64,000 nt of DNA from Branchiostoma floridae (lineage: Eukaryota; Chordata; Leptocardii; Amphioxiformes; Branchiostomatidae), in the NCBI RefSeq assembly GCF_000003815.2, contig NC_049996.1:18198018-18262017 (forward strand). Reading direction: 5' to 3'. Of the stretch, positions 1 through 14,300 are shown one piece after another. Both the position numbers and the translations under genes were made by a program. The stretch's first letter is position 1, and the number at the start of each line of letters is the position of its first letter. The notes under the pieces were generated by a model that worked only from the letters and a program-made list of their open reading frames with translations, searched no databases and was not told the DNA's origin.

Positions 1-408
1 GTCAGGACATTCGTTTTTTTGGACTCAGTTCTTGGATGTTGTACCGGTAAAAACTGGTCCAGCCGAACCGGTATCCAGCCCTACTATCATCATCATCATT
101 GTTCGGCTTCAATGCAGGTGACTGTTAACCCTTGTCCTGCTGAGCCAGTTTACATATGGGATGGACATATTCAACCCTTGTCATGCTGTGCTGTATTCTT
201 ATGGGTTTGGGGTATTTCTCATGTAAAACTTGCATGCCACTGCAAAGCCCATCGATTGGGGAGCAAATCTGCAGCAGCAGCACAGAACAGGTCACGTTTT
301 ACTGATCTGGTGAAGAAATCAGCTCTGGGAGGTTGAATAGGGCAAAAAATCACCAGCAGGACAAGGGTTTCCTGTAATTCCTTTTGCTACTGGCAAAGTG
401 AGCAATTT

Positions 409-830
409 GTGAGTTGGCTATATATGTACCAGAGGTTTTGTCCATTCTGTCCAAATGAGATTGAAGATGAACGTCACTTTGTAATGGATTGTTCTCTATA
501 TAATGACAAACGCACAGAGCTGTTCACATTACTTTCCGCTTGCTCTAAAGAATTTGCTACTCTTTGTACGATAGATAAACTGAACTACATTCTTGGAGGC
601 GATAATCCTCACTGTGTACAAGTAGGCAAATATATCCAAGAATGTCTATACCGTAGAAGCAATAGTGTAAATGACATGCTAGTCCCTATGTGCTGATTTA
701 TTCATACCTATAGATATTCATATATGCGTGTTTAGTTGTACTGTAAGTAGTTGTTATACATGTAGATCTTACGAAAGTCGCTGTGCTTTTGTCGTGTCAA
801 TAAAGATTTGTATCATTGTAACTATACATA
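409..830 (+). mobile_element. 3' end of a non-LTR retrotransposon (LINE), fragment
   Basis: The open frame 409-696 encodes a 95-residue tail with a CPFC...H...C zinc-knuckle-like cluster (CPFCPNEIEDERHF, then DCSLY). This is the type of C-terminal cysteine/histidine motif that follows the reverse transcriptase in many LINEs. About 110 bases after the stop there is a CAATAAAG poly(A)-like signal near 798-806, consistent with a LINE 3' end. No polymerase domain is present, so this is a truncated, inactive copy. It lies downstream of, or in an intron of, the zinc-finger gene. The family is not assigned. Confidence 0.6.
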
Positions 831-928
831 CATGTATAGCAGATGTAAAAGGAAAGAGAGTGTGGAATAAAATTGAGTAATGAGCTGGTCCCTCCCCACT
901 GTGAGTCTGAAGCACCCCTGTAACCCAC

Positions 929-1050
929 CTGCCTGGAAGTCGCACTGCTCACATTTGTAGGGTTTCTCCCCAGTGTGGGTCCTGAGATGGGTCTGCAGGG
1001 CCCTGTCCTGGTAACACGTGAAGTCACACTGGCTGCAGTTCAGGATCTTC
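929..1050 (-). CDS. Zinc-finger gene exon 12 (finger 15 and start of 16)
   Basis: Completes the Lys codon left by exon 11, then encodes [13 protein letters not shown]...[20 protein letters not shown]. It breaks in phase 1 at the donor GTGGGT (928-923). The histidines of the last finger must lie beyond the left edge, since nothing in 1-928 supplies them. Confidence 0.75.
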
Positions 1051-4000
1051 CTGCAAGGGGGCAGTGCAAATCATCAGTGCTGTTTCTTATTGAAAAATAA
1101 GTTTCTTTGCTGTACTGTTAATAGTGTTATCAGTAACATTTTGATGTTTTGTATGTAGCCTCGTAGTACTGTTGTTTATTAGTTATTGCCCTACATTGTA
1201 TAAGGTCCGATTGTTGAGTAATAAAGTTCATTCATTTTGTGTGGTTGCAACTTCAAACACCAGCACTTTACAAGCATCTTTTAACAGAGATGCTTGGTCT
1301 CTGTCACCTTCCTGCAACTTATGTTATCAACTTATGTCGTGTATTCTATTCTCATAACGTGACATCACAGAAACAACTTGGATTGCTCATTCTTTGACAA
1401 AGACTGGAGCTGGACTGTTTGGGTAAGTACAGTTTAACTCTGCATAAGATTAAGAATGATTTCTACCAACAGTGTCTAACTCTAACACAAACGAACTAAA
1501 AACCTAACAAGCACAAGGTACGTAGCATGTCAGAGGCTGTAAAACAGGGCTCGAAATACCCACTTGCCCACTTGAAAATGCAACCACATTTTGCTGTGCG
1601 CAACTTAATTTTAAACCCAGGTTGCACACTGCGCAACCTGAAATTTTGCAGTTGGAACACTGCTTTTTCCCTACCTACATGCATAAGCTTTTGTATTTAT
1701 TTTTTGATAACAATATTTAAAACATATTTCATAGTTACATATTTAACTGGAAGAAAAGATGGATATGTAGCTGATTTGAAGAAAGTAACAAGTTGAAAGT
1801 GGGCCAACCTGAAATATTGATGGCGCAACCTGGCTTTTGACTCAGGTTGCCAGTTGGACAACCTGGCTGAAAAAAGTATTTCAGGCCCTGTAAAATCAAA
1901 TTCTTTACCCTTTTTACCCTTTTTTCAGATAAACAGAGCAAATTCCTTCGTAAATTCTAACACTAGATTTAGATAACAAATGATTTGAAAACAAATCCAG
2001 TTTGTACTTACTTGTGCACATACGGCCTCCTCTTGGCCTTGGGCCCAGGTTTAGGACCAGGCTTGGGACCAGGTTTGGCGCCAGGTTTCTTCCTGGCTGC
2101 AGTGTTGATACTAATGGGGCCCTTAATACGGTGGTACTTGCGCAGGTGAGTCTCCAGCGCTCGCTCCTGCTTACAGGTGAAGTCACAGTGTTCGCACTGC
2201 AGGGCCGCCCTGTAAGACATCGCAGGGGAGGACTCAGTACCCCTCCTACATCAACAGGACATGGTTAATTATACAGGCATGTAAGATAACGCAGGAGACG
2301 ACTCAGTACCCCTCCTATATCAACAAGACATGCTCGTTAATTATACAGACATGTAAGATACTGCAGAGGACGACTCGGTACCCCTCCTACATCAACAAGA
2401 CATGGTTAATTATACAGGCATGTAAGATATCGCTGGGGACAGCCCAGTACCCCTCCTACATCAACAAGGACTTTGTTAATGGGTGTACATGTACAGGTAC
2501 AGTATAACAGTTACACACACTTTACCTTGGTGTCACCACTTCAATTTCATGTCTATCAAGACAAGATTTATCTTTTAAAGTTAAATCAAACAGGGAGGTT
2601 CAGCTCCCTACATAGGGATTGGTATGACAATGTAGACAGTCACACAGTATCAGAGATAAGTGGTATGGGAGTTATTGTTATTTTTGTAATGCCATTTTTT
2701 TGGCGACGCCTCAGGGGCGAGCCTAATGTTTATAGTGTGCGACCGTTTGACAGGAATTCTAGGAATTCCGCAGGCATGCGAGGAATTTTTCTACGGGTAT
2801 TTTTCTACGGGTATTCCCTTGGGAATTTGTTTTTGTGTGTGACCTTTAGTCTGCTTTGGGTATGGCGTATAATACGATGACGTGACCGATGTTATAAACC
2901 AGGAATTCATGTGTTAGATACTCGTTTCACTTATCAAGTCTGATATGTTTTGAATTGTTAAAAATTTATTGCTTTGTTGAGTGGGCGGCAACAAGTAGTG
3001 TAGTATTGTTTAGTTTAGGCTCTTTTTGACCGACCGAATGACTATATAGCACATTACATTTTCTAACAAATTACCCGATATTATGCAGCAATAGGGGAGA
3101 TAAGTGTTTTGGGGCATAGGCAGTACACGCTGTTACAGATTGTTACGATGTTTCGCATGCTTATGAATACTATAATGAAGAGCAATATGTCCCAGCTTTT
3201 ATTTCTTATATAAGCTTGTGCTTTTTACAATTTGGAATGGAATGCTTTAAGTGGATGTCGTTTGGAGCTATAGAAAGGATGATTTTGAGGCTAGAAAAAT
3301 AGCTTCCGCCTTTGTCTTTTGAGCTTTGGGATGATATGCTTTCACGAGGTCAAAGCAAATGATGAAGACGAATATGCCACAGTTTTATGTCGATATCTAT
3401 AAAATATGAAGTGAAGTGCTTTCAGGTAATTGTCGTTTGGAATTGAAGCTGGTGTGTTACGCCGAAGGGCGGTTATACCGGCTATATAGATACATATTAA
3501 GTAAAGCCTGATTGTGAAAACTGAAAGGTTAATAAGTCACTTATTTCAAACAAGTCATGAAACCAATGGATTTCAAGTTGTTTAGATTCTGCTTTGAAGA
3601 CTATGACTAGCACAGCTAGAATAAAGGAAGGACGCAGAGACAAGGTTTTCCGTACACTTGGCACGGGACACTGTTAAAGTGTTTTGACGTTACTACATAA
3701 TGCTGACCCCGCTAACTTCGGTCACAGGTTGGATACAGAATAATTGTACTGAACATTTCTATGGCCGTTCTCTCCTTAACTACATCCATCTCCGGTTTGA
3801 TTCGGTCCGTCGTCGCTGAGGTTAACCTTATGTACGGTTCTTTGATTTACATGCACACTCAACTTCTACTGCAATGTATACCCGGTACACTAAATGCATA
3901 GTAATGGTATAAATCACCTCAAAACCAGTCCGTGAATTCTCTAACTAGTTTTAGGTTCACTATGGTTGTAGCAGCGCAATCGATTGGCTATTCTAGATCT

Positions 4001-7000
4001 GCTACTGGTCTGGCACTCTCCTCTCGTTGTCTTCCTCATGTCGACGGTGCTGTTCTGGGTGATGTGTGGCTCCCCTCCTTCCCGACTTTATAAGGCACGC
4101 GGACGTCTATTCCGGCTCCTCCAGTGATGCATCTCGTCTCACCGACTTGCAGTGGAAGGACTCGACTGATTTTCCCTGTCGTGGTAGGAGTCCCTGTGCA
4201 AGTTGTGGCGGAACACCTCGACGTTGTCACTCGTGTCCTATATGTATCATTAGTCTGTTGGGATCGAGAGAAAATACAGAGATCACATCGCCCGTTTCAA
4301 ATACTTAACGGATACACTGATACTGAAAATAGCGGTCGCTCTTAGGAGAACAAACACACACTCATCTCAACTTGATCACCTTGGCTGATTGATATATTCC
4401 AACAAGTCTGCACTGATTACACCCCTATGTCTGCGCTTTCATCAGGCGCACTCACTCACATCACACTGACTGGTTAAGTCCTGCCATCAGCAAGGCAGTC
4501 GATGGAGCCCTGGAGACCACGGCGGTTTGATCTGACTTCTACCCTGTACATGGACAAAACATTGAAACTTTCAACTGTTTCTGACAATGGGATACAAAAT
4601 AAATGAAATATTTACAAAGAAGCTGTGGTATCCATCTAATCAAGTTACAATAATTCCAGTCTGCACAATCTGCCCAAATATTAAGTCTCCAGAACTTATA
4701 AGATCGTTTTCACTTGACGTCACAGTTGCGTTCGAACGTTCGATCGGCCATGTTGGATGATAAGCTGCTCGATCTCCACACGGCTGTGTGTGCACGTGGT
4801 GGACCCGTACGAGGAAAGAAGGTTTCTATTCAGAAACGGGCTGGATGTTTGCCGTGCTAAATGCGAGTTCCATTAACACGGGGCACGGACTTCTCGCCGT
4901 TTCTATCTAACAACGCTCATTATAGGCACTTTTAGCTCTTCTAGCGGCCCGCCAACATGGGCGCCGGCGCGTAGTTTGTGCCATAATACTCTTTCAACGG
5001 GCTGAATGTTGGTTTCCTGAGGCACGAGGTATGTCAATGACGTACAGGCCATGTCGCACAAAAATGTCAGCGAGCTGTAAATGAGTATATTCCATGGATA
5101 ATCAAGACACTTTTTTTTAGAAATTGTCCGCGATTTTTAGGAGTCGGTCTATGCTCGCCTTTCACCAAAAAACTGCTCCCAAATCAGTGAAGTTCCGATG
5201 GTGATGGTCATTAAAACTGGACTGTCTCGTTCACACACTTGTGCGCACATCAAGTCAGCACGTGTTCAATTCAGTATTGACATTTTGGTTTGGGTAAAGT
5301 TTACGAGTAACGAAGTTCTTTTTCTTGACCCACAATTGTAGATGGTCGAAGATAATATTACTTTAGTCGCAAACTTTACCTAAGACAAAACATGTCAATA
5401 CGGAACTTACATGTGTGAATAGGCACAATACATCCCTCATACGCATCTCAATCGTTTTGTGTTAGTTTTAGGAGGCAGGCATTCTCTCAGTACGGCCCAG
5501 TACGCGTACCTTAAACTGACAAAAAACGATTCAGATGCGTATGATCGGTGTCTATTGTGCATACGACTTCGTATGATCATATGAAAGAAAATGTCAATAC
5601 GCGTACGGACCTCGTGCGGACTTTATATACACGCTCACTCGTGTGGCTGCATCCTAAACGGACAGTCACACGAGCGAGCGTGTATATTCTCTTGGCCGAG
5701 CTCCTGTAACCTCATGCTGTCACTAGATACAGTTTGGCACCTGACTGAAAGACATGTGCCAAGCATTCTGAATTTGAATTTGCAGCAGTAACGTCAGCAG
5801 CACTGATTATGCTTAATATTGTTATGATTATGCTTAGTGTTGACAAAATACGGAAAAAAGACGGGCGCACGCGAACCTAACGACCCGCTGGGCCGCACTA
5901 TCTGCTTGTCTCACGGAGTCAGGGTCGTGGAAGCGCCAAATCTTGCCCCTTGTGAGGCACGCTGGATAACAGGGCAGGTATAAAGTTTGGTGGGGGATCG
6001 GTAGCTAGTCCTCCGCCTTTATGAAAAGAGTCGATATAACTTATAACTGTTAGTCACCCAGGTTAGCGGCCAACGGATGCCCGGGTATTCAACCACCGGC
6101 ACCATGTTGTAACTGTTAGTCACCCAGGTTAGCGGCCAACGGATGCCCGGGTATTCAACCACCGGCACCATGTTGTATGCCGTTTTTTAAGCGTATGGTT
6201 CAAGAACCTATTATTGCAACTTTGTCCCGATATCTAGCCTTGGCTACGTCACTTAATGATTCGCATTTCCGAGAAAAAACAGCACACTTGAACCCGCCGC
6301 AAGCAACTTTGACAGCGCCGTTCTGTGTTCTATTCATCCAGGTTATCATCCAACATAACATGGAGCCCACGCGTGACGGAACGGTTTTCGAACGTTCTGT
6401 GAAAACGAGACACTTTCTCCGACTTTGGGCAACAAATCACTCATAAACAAATAAACCAAAATAAATCAAAAATCAATATGAACTAACAATACGATATTAC
6501 AACGGACATACAGAAGCAACATACAAGTAGACACTGACAAATATGACAGAAGATTTATCCTTCTCAGACGAAAGAAACCCCATGGCAACCAAGTTCCCAT
6601 AATCTATATATAAAGTTATTAATATAAAAAAGTTTCGTCAGGGGCTAGCCCAATAGTATAGTGTCTTGCTAAAAGGAAAAGAAAAACGAATAAAACGATG
6701 AAAAAGAGTGATGGATGTCACTCGAAACGTCCGGAAGTAAATATCCGTTTTTTATCCAGTTGTAGAGATTGAATTGTATTTGAATAGTTTAACATGGAGG
6801 TTTCTAACTGAGGCCTCCTTGTTGTCATGCTGTATGATCCTTTGAATAGATAGGGCTATTTCCATCACACAGGTTCCGTCCGCAAATAAGTAAACAACAC
6901 AATCAATTACAGATGTCAGCATCGACCGGACTCACTCATTCTTCAATTTCTTGGGTGTATTTCATGTATATGGAAACTTAAAACGTGGGTATATCACCAT

Positions 7001-10000
7001 CATAGTACAGGACGGCTACAATAAAAAATTAGACTGTACTTACGAAGCCATGACCTCTTCGAGCCGCGTTTCGTCTCCAACTGATAAGTTCGGCGGTTGT
7101 CTTTTCTGATATACATGTACATCCATATCCCTCCGCTGCTGAACTGGGTCAGCTGTATACCAACCAATAAATCACAGAAAACAATGATCGTAATCCTGAC
7201 ACTGGTCAAATACATATGTATATCACAATCTAGAAACAATGTTGATAGTTAGATACGAACATCTAAAAGCTTCGCGTGTTTGTACTACTTTTGACGGCGC
7301 TTGTGTCTGTATTGGTTACCCCCAGATAACCCCGCGAGGGGCAGAGTAGGGGGAGGCTTGTGTACCTCTGATCTGAGGATGTTATTAGATCTGGGCCAGT
7401 TCTACACAAACCAGATGTTATTTTGCAAGCTTAAGTCAACAGTAAACACAAGTCCTACTTGAATACTACGTAATCTAGAATCAAAATCAATGTGACTGTA
7501 CACAGATGACATTAACAGTTTCAGTGAACACAATTTGAAGTCCAAGATACAAATCTATCTTTAAATTCAATTTTTATACCCTGCAATCGCATACACCCGA
7601 GTGTGGCCTGATCATACCGTAATCCCCTATGGATAAACCTATTGTTCGAATGAAGTACAACTATATTTCTCTACGTCAAATCAAATTTTGAACATAAAAC
7701 AACACAGAAACAGATCAAACGTCAAAATTATGGATGTTAGGTAATAAGATTCCATTCTTTTCTCCCAAGAAATTTCTGCCAAGCCCGAAGAAAAAATAAA
7801 ATAAAATACACAGATCATGCATGCATGATCATGCATTCTTGGTCTTTGGACATCCCAAAAGTTGAAATGGGGCAAGTAATGGGTTTTGTTACACACCCAA
7901 CAATACTGTTGAATGACTGAGTCGAGATAGATCACAAGTAACTTGTTTGTTGTTGTTTTGTTTTCGAGCAAATCACCAGGAGAGATAATCAACACACGAA
8001 CAATCGCCGAGAACAACTTTTGTACACGAAGTCTGCAGTAGTCCTTGAAATTATGAGGCATATTGGGGTACAAGTGCAGACGAAAATGTGTCCTAAAATT
8101 GCGGTGTATTTAACAGTAACCGGTACTACAAATCTGTTCCGAGTTCCGCCTTATTCTATACAAAAAAGCATTGTTTAGACCAACTTTACGGTACCGATTT
8201 GCACTAACCTGGGGTGGTTCCTCGTCTTCCAGATACCTTGAGGCGAAACTACTGGCCCGGCTACGTGCACCAACATTATCCTCGGGAAAAACTCTTCTTA
8301 GACTCGCGGCATTTTGTGTGTATCAGGCGGGAGAACTGGGTCAGAGTACCCCCGGACGCTTGTCTATTGTTCGCAAAACGAAGATCACGTGACTCGGAGC
8401 ACGCACGCTCAAACGGGGTTCAAACATGACTCCGAGCACGCACTACTTACAGGTACATGTCAGTGCGTGCTCGCGGGGCCCAAACGTAAGAATTATCATA
8501 GTATTAGATCACGTAAAAGACCCGCAAGGGTTCACCATCAAAGCAGTTTTTTTTATTAAACTGAAACAGAAATTTTCTATTTCTTGCAGAAAAGATATTA
8601 CAGGTAATAAATAAGACACAAATACTGGGTAATAGTATGTTCATGTTCATGCTACGAAACGTGTTGTTTACATGGCGACAAGCAGCTTTATTACCCTTTG
8701 AAATATTTTTGGGTGTAATATTTTCACCTGTGTATGTATGTCTGTGATTGTTTGTGTCAACTCAAGATAACTTAAGAACTGTTGCTGAATGGTGAATGAT
8801 TTTGGTGTGTTGGTGGGGTGTGACAAAAACGGAAATAGTTCTGTATCTGTATCTATATAGCCGGTATAACCGCCATTCGGCGTAACACACCAACTTCGCA
8901 GGCACGCGGTGCGGCAGCAGCTGGTTATATTACACTGAACGATCCGTCACACCTAACTTTTGCACATCTATCTGCAAGCGCCCTTTAAAACTATCCAGAG
9001 AAGATGCCCCTACTGTGCTTGGTGATAAAAAAATTCCAATCTACGATAGTTCTGGGAAAATACGAATTTTTGAACACATCGATCCTAGGTTGGAATCTCT
9101 GGTACCTGAAGGCATGACTGTTTCTTGTTCTTTTTTGAGCTGGTATTAGATACTTATCAGTCGGTACGTCCACCAGCTTATTCTTCATTTTGTACATCAT
9201 GCAAAGTCTGGACATTTTCCTTCTGTCTTCAAGTGATGTCCACTGTAGATCTGTTTTCATTTTGGTAACACTAGCATCCATGTTGTAGTTGTTTGTACAG
9301 AATCTGGAATTCTGTACCCTTTCAAGTTTATCTTTGTCTTTGTTTGTATACGGATCCCATACTGTTGCAGCATATTCAAGGATAGGTCTTACCAGTGACG
9401 TGTATGCAAGTGATTTTACCCTGGCTGGGCATGCCTTCAAGTTACGTTTGATCAGCTCCCAATGTCTGTTTAGCCTTGGTTGTTATTTTGTTAACATGGA
9501 TACCCCACTTCAGCCCAGTTGTTAACGTAACACCTAGGTATAATTACATCTTCGGCCTCTAACGGCTTCGCTTGGAACTGCAGCGGAACTTAATCTTTTT
9601 ATATCTCGTGTTCTGAATAAGCCGTGGTTACGATTGATGGTTGGTAGATAGCTCTTGTGCTAGGAAAGAAGGGCATACGTTTGGGCCCCCAGCGATTTGT
9701 GTTGAAATTGCAAGTAATTTTTGTCAAAACTTTCCGAAGACGATTACTCAAGAAAGAAATAACGGATTTTCATGATTTTTGGTCTGTATGTAGCTTAGAC
9801 AATGTTATACAAAATGAAATACAAATTATGCAAAATAGGAGGTCATTTCCAGAATTAATGAGAATACGATATATCCCGGCCAATTCCAAAGGTCTGAACA
9901 GTGGCAAGTTGACCAAGTGTATGACTGTGCGGACACCTTCTCTATCTCACTCTTTCTTTTTTTAAATCACTACCCGTCTCCTATATCCTGTAGTTCAGGG

Positions 10001-11267
10001 CTCCGGGCTCGTCCTTCAACTCCCGGGCTAAGCTCGAGTGAGAGCATATGGTGTGCTCTGTATTTAGACCCTTCCTCTCGCAAGCATCTCAGGATAGTAC
10101 TCAATTCCTTGTCCATCTGTCCTCTGTTCGGATTTAGATTTGTGTCGACATATCGAGGGGCCCAAATTTACCTCATATATATAAACTATGTTCCCCAGCC
10201 CTTACCAAGGCAGATCAGCCCGCCGATCTCACATTAGCGCTCCGGGGGAGTTTAAGCCGGAAGGAGTTGTCGCTACCCTTTTCGGGGAAAGGGCAGGTGG
10301 ACCTTACAAAGTTCTGTTGTTATTTTGAAAAATAGCTCAATACACCCTTGAGCCCTATCTAGTCCCTGATTCGCTACTGCAATAGCCTGCTGACCAACTG
10401 TGGTGTGTTGTAGCTGGCTACCTGGGGTGGTCATCAATCCTAGGTTCTCTTCCCTCTGACCAAGGGCCTTGGAGAGCCTTTCTACAGTCATCCTGCCAGA
10501 CCCCTGCACGATAGATATTGAGATTGGGCTGCGGTGTGATAACCAGGCTCGATCCCGGCTGGCTCCCAGGGAAAAAGATCCACGAAACGCACATATCTTT
10601 GACCCGTATTTCAACTGAACCGAGAAGTTTTTAACCAAAAGAACCAACCTACCGTAACTTGGTTGTATCTCTCTATCTCCCTGTATGTCACAGAAGGTCG
10701 TTCAGCTCTTGATCTTTGAGCAGATGTTATACAATGGCTTATTCATATACCTACATCAACATTGCAGCATTGGCCAGATGCCTTGATTCCTTGAAACCGC
10801 TGCCATAAAATGGATTACCCGAAATCCAACACTTATCTGGCCAGGCGCAGATTATTGCACAATATCAATGTAACATGTAACATGCTTGAAATAATCTTTT
10901 TAATTTCAACGTCGTTTAATTGTATTGATATTTCTTTATGGTAATATTTAACTTGTGTATCAACAACATCATACTACACAGCACATTAAGCCAACGTATC
11001 GCGACACTAAGACACTAGCACATACAGCCCGGAACATCATCATGACTTACCAAGCATACAATTCCTCAATCATCTCTATCAAGATACAATGTATATAAGT
11101 CAAACAATATTACCGTCGCCATGGCAATGCTTTTTCATTGCCACACTTTTTGTTATATATATTCTATTTTCAAGGTTTTTAGCCTTGTGCATATGTGTAT
11201 GCGATAGCTTGTGTGCATGAGTGTACGTATGTGTGTGTGTGACTGAGTGTGCATATGTTGTACGTAC

Positions 11268-11316
<49 letters not shown>

Positions 11317-14300
11317 GTGTGTGTGAATGAATGAATGACATTTTATTTCGTGTCTTACGCTGTGTGTGCAAAGCCTTTATCCTGGGTGGTCTACAATTCC
11401 CAAAACACCATGCACTATTTACCTGGGAGTATATTTCCTCTTCTTGACAGGTCTGAGCTCCTCGTCCTCAGCATAATCCTCATCTGCCTCATCATCATCA
11501 TCACCTGAGTCCAGCAGCTGGTACCTGGGGGGAAGAGATGGTTTATCAAGTTTCTGTACTTCTGATACTATTTCAAATTTTACAACCGTATACAAAAATA
11601 AAGGGCTTAGCAACAAGCTTTCAATCAGTCCTCTGATCCTTTCCAAGTTGTAATGACTCAAAGCCTATGGGTAAAGCCATGTGATCATATTGTCATAAGA
11701 TCTGTGAGTCACTCAGATTGAGAAAGCCTTGAGGATTATATCATTTCATCACAGATCATTTGTAAGTGAAAAAAGAAACAGTTGAGTACAAACAAGATTG
11801 TCGCCACCTTTACATTTTTTTGTCCCTGGCTCATTGTTTGGGAACCCATGTTGTTAATTTTCACTGTTAAATCTGTCATTTTAACCGTACGAAAACACAT
11901 TTTCATCAGTTCAATGTCATGAAGTTTAGACTTTTTTGACTGATGGGGAGAAGTTTTTGTCCATCCCAACAAGTGCAGGGGTGTGTGTAGACAGCCATGG
12001 GTACAATATTCTATAACATGTACTTGGCTTTCACTTGAACTTTGGTGTAAACATCTTAAAGACTTCTGTGCCACACATCTTGAGAAGCTAGTTGTTTCTT
12101 AAGTCTCACCTCCTCCTCTCCTTCTTACGCAGGTTCATCTGAAGAGTCTTCTCTCCCTCCTCCGGAGCGTCTTCCGCCAGCAGGTGTTTCGTTAACATCC
12201 GCTTCGTTAGCAAGGCTTCACTCTCACTTTCTGCCTCAGTTTCACTTTCGGAGACATACTCCACGTCGTTGTCATGGTCACCGTCGTCTGCCTCCTTCTT
12301 AATGGTAGTCTCGGCTTGGGTTTCACCTGACCCAGAAGCTTCCATTTGCACGTCTGGGGGGGTTATGTACTCATCGCCCATGTTTTCTGCTTCCATTTGG
12401 CCGGGACTCCCCCCGGCTGTCAGTTGCACTTGGGTCGTTCCATACCCACTTTGGGCCGAACCATCTAAGTTCATATCCGGGGGTGTTACGGGTGACAGAG
12501 AACCAACGCTGTACTCAAATGTGGACAGGTTGGCTGTGGCTGGTGCCTCCCCTTGCTGACTTGGTTTCTCCCCAACATCGCCCTCTGCCTCCAAAGGCTG
12601 GAACTGCAGGGTGTCCTGAACAGCTTTCTGATTGGTTGCCTGAAACGACCAAAAAAAAATGTTTAACACAACGAGTAAATAATATGTAAATCTGCTTAGC
12701 ATTCCAAACTTTCCCTTGTTTTAAAGCCAACCATTAAAAAAATAATACAGAGTAGGACAAGTTATTTTATTCAGAAATTTATCAATCGGATCGTTCAATG
12801 TAATATAACCAGCTGCTGCCGCACCGCGTGCCTGCGAAGCTGGTGTGTTACGCCGAATGGTGGTTATACCGGCTATATAGATACAGATACAGATCTTTTC
12901 AAGATTTCTGTAGCTCGTAATTCTACAGCACTTTTGTGACAAATTAAGAACCCAACCCTTACCTGGTTCTGGAATGTTCTCTGCTGCTCACTGCTTGATG
13001 ACTGGGAGGGCAGCAAACTCCGTGTAGTGTCGGCGAACAGACTGCACATGCTCTGGGCAATCAGGGCAGAGTCCAGCTGACCTGTGGTGGGGTCAGAGGT
13101 CGGCAGGTTCTGCTGGGATGGTTCTTGCTGTTGCTCGCCATCTGTTTTCACTTTTGTTTCCTTTGCTTCACCCCCCTTATCAGTAATGAAATAGTCCTGC
13201 AATTCTGGAGATGCCTTGGCGACAGGTGGCTGGAAGGTCGTTCCACTATTTGCTGGGGGAGGGCAGGTCCCTTCGCCCTCCTCTTCCTGATTACTGCCAC
13301 CCTCCTCAATTGGACCAACTTCCTGGACAACCTGTTCCGTTTCCATGGCAGCTGCGTCCTGATTGGTCCCTTCGGTGTCCGGGCTGTCCTCTGATTGGAT
13401 GAGGTTCTGGAAGTAGCCCTGCTCCTGCAGGCCTGCATATTCCGGGTGCTTCTCTAGGTGGCGCTTCAGCAAGCTGCCCTTCCGGGCGGAGTAGCGGCAG
13501 AGCGGACAGCGTAGGAGCTTCTGCTGGCTGCCGATTGGCTGTCCCTCTGCGCCGGGGTGTTTGCTCTGGATGTGAGACTGCAGGTTGGACTTCTGACGAG
13601 CCGCGAAGGAACACCACGGGCACTTGTGGGGCTTCTCACCTGGGAAAACATTGGAGAAACAAACTTCATAAATACTTCAATAAATTCTAAACTCACACAG
13701 CTATAGTCACAAAGATATGTTCCGTTGAAATAAGAAATGAAAGTTCTGGCCCTTCTGTTGTTTTTGGCAATGAGTCTCCAGTAAGTTCCAATATTGCTTC
13801 TTGGTTCCCAAACAATATTACAGGCCCATAGCTTATAATCTCTATCGTAGTTTTAGCGACTATTCCTTCTCTACAACTCTCCACCAAAGAAAAAAAGACA
13901 CACCCACACGAAAGAGTCTACTAGCCAATCTTAAGTTTCTATTTCTCTAAATACTGACACTCCTACACTGTAACATGTACATGCATGTTACATATACTTT
14001 TGGTTACTGACCACCACCACACACACTGTTACCCTGCCTGTGTGTGTGGATGAAGGGACTGACTTTTGTTGTATCCTCTGCAATTGTTGTTTATACTTTG
14101 TCCCCATACCTGTGTGTTTGAGCATGTGAGTCTTGAGAGTCTGTTTCTGGTACTATACCTGTGTGTTTGAGCATGTGGGTCTTGAGAGTCTGTTTCTGGT
14201 ACTATACCTGTGTGTTTGAGCATGTGGGTCTTGAGAGTCTGTTTCTGGTACTATACCTGTGTGCTTGAGCATGTGAGTCTTGGTACTATACCTGTGTGTT

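Larger units (their letters stand above)
2471..8837. other. Long gene-free stretch inside the zinc-finger intron
   Basis: No exon of a recognisable protein was found on either strand. Open frames here, such as 2473-2880 and 7681-8073, show no known motif. Identified contents are three hairpins at 5276-5690 and a 66-bp duplication at 6044-6176. The segment 8214-8420 has a GC-rich frame ([19 protein letters not shown]) that could be a fragment of some coding element, but I cannot name it. A small piece of the CTGGTGTGTTACGCC repeat is at 3448-3500. Confidence 0.5.

Noticed and set aside
2473-2880. 135-codon plus-strand frame
   Set aside because: No recognisable domain, poor composition for coding, lies in the intron of a minus-strand gene next to repeats.
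8214-8429. Frame containing [18 protein letters not shown]
   Set aside because: Looks protein-like but matches no family I know and has no splice context. Mentioned only within the intron entry.
3448-8945. 5.4-kb transposon bounded by inverted GTGTGTTACGCC repeats
   Set aside because: The same repeat occurs singly elsewhere (12790, 56350, 63955) and no transposase or target duplication was seen, so the pairing is likely coincidence.
10273-10647. 124-codon minus-strand frame
   Set aside because: No motif recognised and no splice-phase continuity with the zinc-finger gene.
11153-11371. 72-codon frame with a poly-isoleucine core
   Set aside because: Produced by a GAT microsatellite. No flanking coding signal.
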